Below, piece after piece: positions 61,934-64,000 of a stretch of 64,000 nucleotides of DNA; the stretch's first letter is position 1, and every line of letters begins with the position of its first letter. The stretch comes from an uncultured Tissierellia bacterium. GTDB taxonomy: Bacteria > Bacillota > Clostridia > Tissierellales > Peptoniphilaceae. The notes under the pieces are model-generated. The model was given only the letters and a program-made list of their open reading frames with translations, ran no database searches and was not told the origin of the DNA. The DNA lies in the NCBI GenBank assembly GCA_902488465.1, contig CABTWE010000002.1:42705-106704 (forward strand), in the 5' to 3' direction. The position numbers and the translations under genes were made by a program.

Positions 61934-62014
61934 TTGATGCAGATTACATTACATAAACAAAAACAAACACACAAATAAATAAAAATATATTAATATAATT
62001 AAAGGAGGTATTTT

Positions 62015-62470
62015 ATGACTACTAAGCGTTATGATGAGAATTTAAAAAAAACCATTGTTTCGCTACATTAAAACGGAAGATCATTGAATTCCCTTTTCCG
62101 CGAATACGGTGTTTCCGTTTTTACGATTGCTAAATGGAGCAGAATGTATTCTACTGTTTCTACTGAAGAAGGAGAGGTTTTTACTTCTAAACAAATTAAG
62201 GAGTTGCAGAAAAGAAATGCTCTTCTGGAAGAGGAGAATCTTATATAAAAAAAGCGATTGCTATATTCACGCCCCGCTCGAACAACGATTAAATGCTGTA
62301 AATATTCTAAGAAATGAACATGCCATTTCTATTTTATGTAAAGTACTAAATGTTAATAGAAGTACGTATTACAAGCATTTTTGCTCACCATTATCTAAGA
62401 GAGAACTCGAAAACCAAGATATTAAATCCAAAATATTATCTATTTATACATCGTCTAAGAAAAGGCTTGG
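62015..62470 (+). pseudogene. Broken IS3-family (IS150-like) transposase genes, orfA/orfB
   Basis: OrfA begins MTTKRYDENLKKTIVSLH after AAAGGAGG, then meets a TAA where a CAA (Gln) codon would fit, then continues NGRSLNSLFREYGVSVFTIAKW to a second in-frame TAA after EEENLI. In another frame part of OrfB follows: QRLNAVNILRNEHAISILCK with STYYKHF, ending near RLGCKKI. The catalytic DDE core is missing. Both stop codons and the truncation make it inactive. Confidence 0.85.
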
Positions 62471-62755
62471 GTGCAAGAAGATTATGGTTCAGAATTTTCA
62501 AGCTTGTCAGAATTATCAGAATATTTAGATATATATTTTTGTCATCCATATACATCATGGGAAATAGGATCAAGTGAGTGCCAACATAAATTAATAAGAA
62601 GATTTATACAAAAAGGTAAGTCACTAGAAGAAGTATCAAAGGAAAAAATATACAAAATAAACGAGTGGATGAATAATTTACCAAGAAAAATCTTTAATTA
62701 CAAAACTACAAAAGAGAAGTTCATAAATGAAATAAAAAAGCTTAAAAGTATCTAG
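62471..62755 (+). pseudogene. IS30-family transposase C-terminal fragment
   Basis: The remaining 94 codons carry DYGSEFSSLSE, YFCHPYTSWEIGSSECQ, LIRRFIQKGKSLEEVS and NEWMNNLPRKIFNYKTTKE, typical of the IS30 transposase C-terminus. The N-terminal domain and first catalytic Asp are absent. It is joined directly to the IS3 remnant, so an IS30 insertion or recombination event likely created the junction. Confidence 0.85.
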
Positions 62756-62937
62756 TTTAATAAAAACAAATGCTTTTAAACTATACTATACATTTTGTTT
62801 GTGTGATGTTTGGGTGGCTAACTTATTGTTGCGATTTATAAAAATAAATCAATAAAAAAAAGCTCTATGTCAAATGTTGGGGAGTAACACCAACAAATAT
62901 TATACAGCCTAAAAAAATATATTTTACACAAAAAAAC
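62756..62937. other. AT-rich spacer, possible insertion-element end
   Basis: No gene is seen. Around 62865-62900 GCTCTATGTCAAATGTTGG and TGTTGG/CCAACA (9-nt loop) look like an insertion-sequence terminus, but no partner end was found. Confidence 0.3.
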
Positions 62938-62965
62938 AAAGCGTTCACCTAAGTGAACGCCCCGT
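62938..62965 (-). terminator. Terminator of the BPD_transp_2 permease gene
   Basis: GCGTTCAC / GTGAACGC with a 4-nt loop, followed by TTTGTTTTTTTG on the minus strand. Confidence 0.85.
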
Positions 62966-62990
62966 TCTTTATATGGTTTTAAAGAAGAAA

Positions 62991-64000
62991 TTACTTTTTA
63001 GCCTCTTCTGTTTTTAATTTTTCCATCTCTTCTATTGCTTCGTTCTTTCTTCTTATAGAGTGAAGTATAAGTGTAACAGTAACGACTGCGTAAGAGATAA
63101 ATGTTCTTAGGTACTCACCTATCATTGAGTTGCCTGTGATATTCGCTCCTGCTGTAGGCATTACTATAAACATCAAGTGGAATAGAACTGTACCTACTAG
63201 TGCATTCTTGATAGTAGCTCTCGATACACTCGCGCCGCCTATTAGTAGTGCTGCTGCTGCGTATAGTGCTGTTTGGTCTGCACCGTTATATGTGTTTAAG
63301 TTACCGATGTTTTGTAGATAGATAATTTGTCCAAAGGCTGCCATAACTGTAGAGATGACTATGGCTTTAAGTCTTGTCTTATCTACGTTAATGCCTGCGT
63401 CTTCGGCTATCTTCATATCGGCTCCAACGGCTCTCATGTCTTGACCTAATTTAGTTTTTCTAAACCAAACTATGAAAAGACAAGCTAGTATGATAACTAT
63501 GAATGTTGCTATTGGTAATTGAATACCTAGAACTGATATGTCTTGACCTATGATTCTATCTAATAATTTATCAAGTCCTTTTTGACTTTGTAGGTCGATT
63601 GCGTTTCTAACACCATATCCACGTGATAGAATTAGGTTTTTGTTCCTAAATGGTACTAGTCCACCAAAAATGTATAGTACAAAGAATTGGTAGATACCTG
63701 TCATGAAGTAACCTAGTATCATGGATGTGATCATTTCTCTTGATTTTGCTTTGTTTAGTACGCCACCTGCGAATAAACCAAGTACAACTGAGATTGGTAT
63801 TGAAACTAAGGATGCGATTAATATCGCTGGTAGACCAGTTATGCCCCAGTTTTCTACAAAGATTAGAGCAACTTGTCCTGCCATGGCACCTAGTATCATA
63901 CCAAAGTTAATGCCTAGACCGGCAACTATAGGTATAAGTAGTGAAAGTACCAAAAATGCGTTTCTTGCAAATCTTATGATTACTTGTGAAACCAAGAATT
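62991..64000 (-). CDS. ABC transporter permease, BPD_transp_2 family (simple sugar/nucleoside-type), 5' end cut
   Basis: At least 335 residues with about eight to nine helices. The family core includes SMILGYFMTGIYQFFVLY, GQDMRAVGADMKIAEDAGINVDKTRLKAIVISTVMAAFGQI and YAAAALLIGGASVSRATIKNALVGT. It resembles the second permease of sugar or nucleoside importers paired with a BmpA-type binding protein. The frame is open to the window end, so the start lies outside. Its mate permease and ATPase should be further upstream. Confidence 0.8.
   Translation of the reverse strand, partial: FLVSQVIIRFARNAFLVLSLLIPIVAGLGINFGMILGAMAGQVALIFVENWGITGLPAILIASLVSIPISVVLGLFAGGVLNKAKSREMITSMILGYFMTGIYQFFVLYIFGGLVPFRNKNLILSRGYGVRNAIDLQSQKGLDKLLDRIIGQDISVLGIQLPIATFIVIILACLFIVWFRKTKLGQDMRAVGADMKIAEDAGINVDKTRLKAIVISTVMAAFGQIIYLQNIGNLNTYNGADQTALYAAAALLIGGASVSRATIKNALVGTVLFHLMFIVMPTAGANITGNSMIGEYLRTFISYAVVTVTLILHSIRRKNEAIEEMEKLKTEEAKK

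Overview
The window is AT-rich chromosomal DNA from a low-GC, Gram-positive anaerobe. The gene content points to the Peptoniphilaceae (Tissierellia; Peptoniphilus and relatives), though that placement is inference and not a database match. Support comes from a complete glycine-cleavage operon (gcvT-H-PA-PB), three tandem alanine/glycine symporters, tRNA 2-selenouridine synthase, a clostridial 2[4Fe-4S] ferredoxin, consensus TTGACA/TATAAT promoters, strong GGAGG ribosome sites and very tight operons.

Layout. 0-3.4 kb: heterodimeric ABC exporter, the first gene cut by the window edge. 3.4-5.5 kb: ABC-F protein plus a small membrane protein. 5.5-12 kb: purE-F-M-N-H and an AzgA-type purine permease behind a PRPP-type (ykkC subtype 2) riboswitch-terminator. 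12-14 kb: a secreted protein and a YitT protein. 14-18.6 kb: glycine cleavage operon. 18.6-20.7 kb: folT (with a THF riboswitch) divergent from folC. 20.7-22.4 kb: ABC exporter. 22.5-25.4 kb: rplM-rpsI, mnmH, rpsD. 25.4-31 kb: ugpBAEC with a HAD phosphatase and a glycerophosphodiesterase. 31-35 kb: a patch that looks acquired, with a two-component system, an ABC exporter, a truncated ABC gene and a structured non-coding fragment. 35-40.6 kb: ferredoxin, trmB, a lgt-like operon, a degenerate alpha/beta hydrolase and a PAP2 protein. 40.6-45 kb: three AGCS symporters. 45-48.4 kb: two GNATs, an LCP protein, a HAD phosphatase and hpf. 48.4-52.6 kb: S9 peptidase, then three exported proteins with shared promoter architecture. 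52.6-55.6 kb: ABC exporter and membrane proteins. 55.6-62 kb: secA-prfB-tsaE-tsaB-rimI-tsaD-vanZ. 62-62.8 kb: chimeric IS3/IS30 remnant. The right edge holds a partial BPD_transp_2 permease.

The metabolic themes fit together. Glycine entering through AGCS carriers can feed GcvPAHT, which yields methylene-THF, CO2 and ammonia. The folate genes and purN/purH depend on one-carbon units. The PurF here appears to have lost the glutaminase nucleophile, so ammonia may be its nitrogen source.

The observations I rate highest are: the degenerate glutaminase site of PurF; a response regulator that seems to start at ATT; three near-identical promoter modules in front of a small set of exported proteins; and an alpha/beta hydrolase missing its nucleophile and histidine. 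No intergenic stretch exceeds about 300 bp, and I saw no tRNA, rRNA or CRISPR array.
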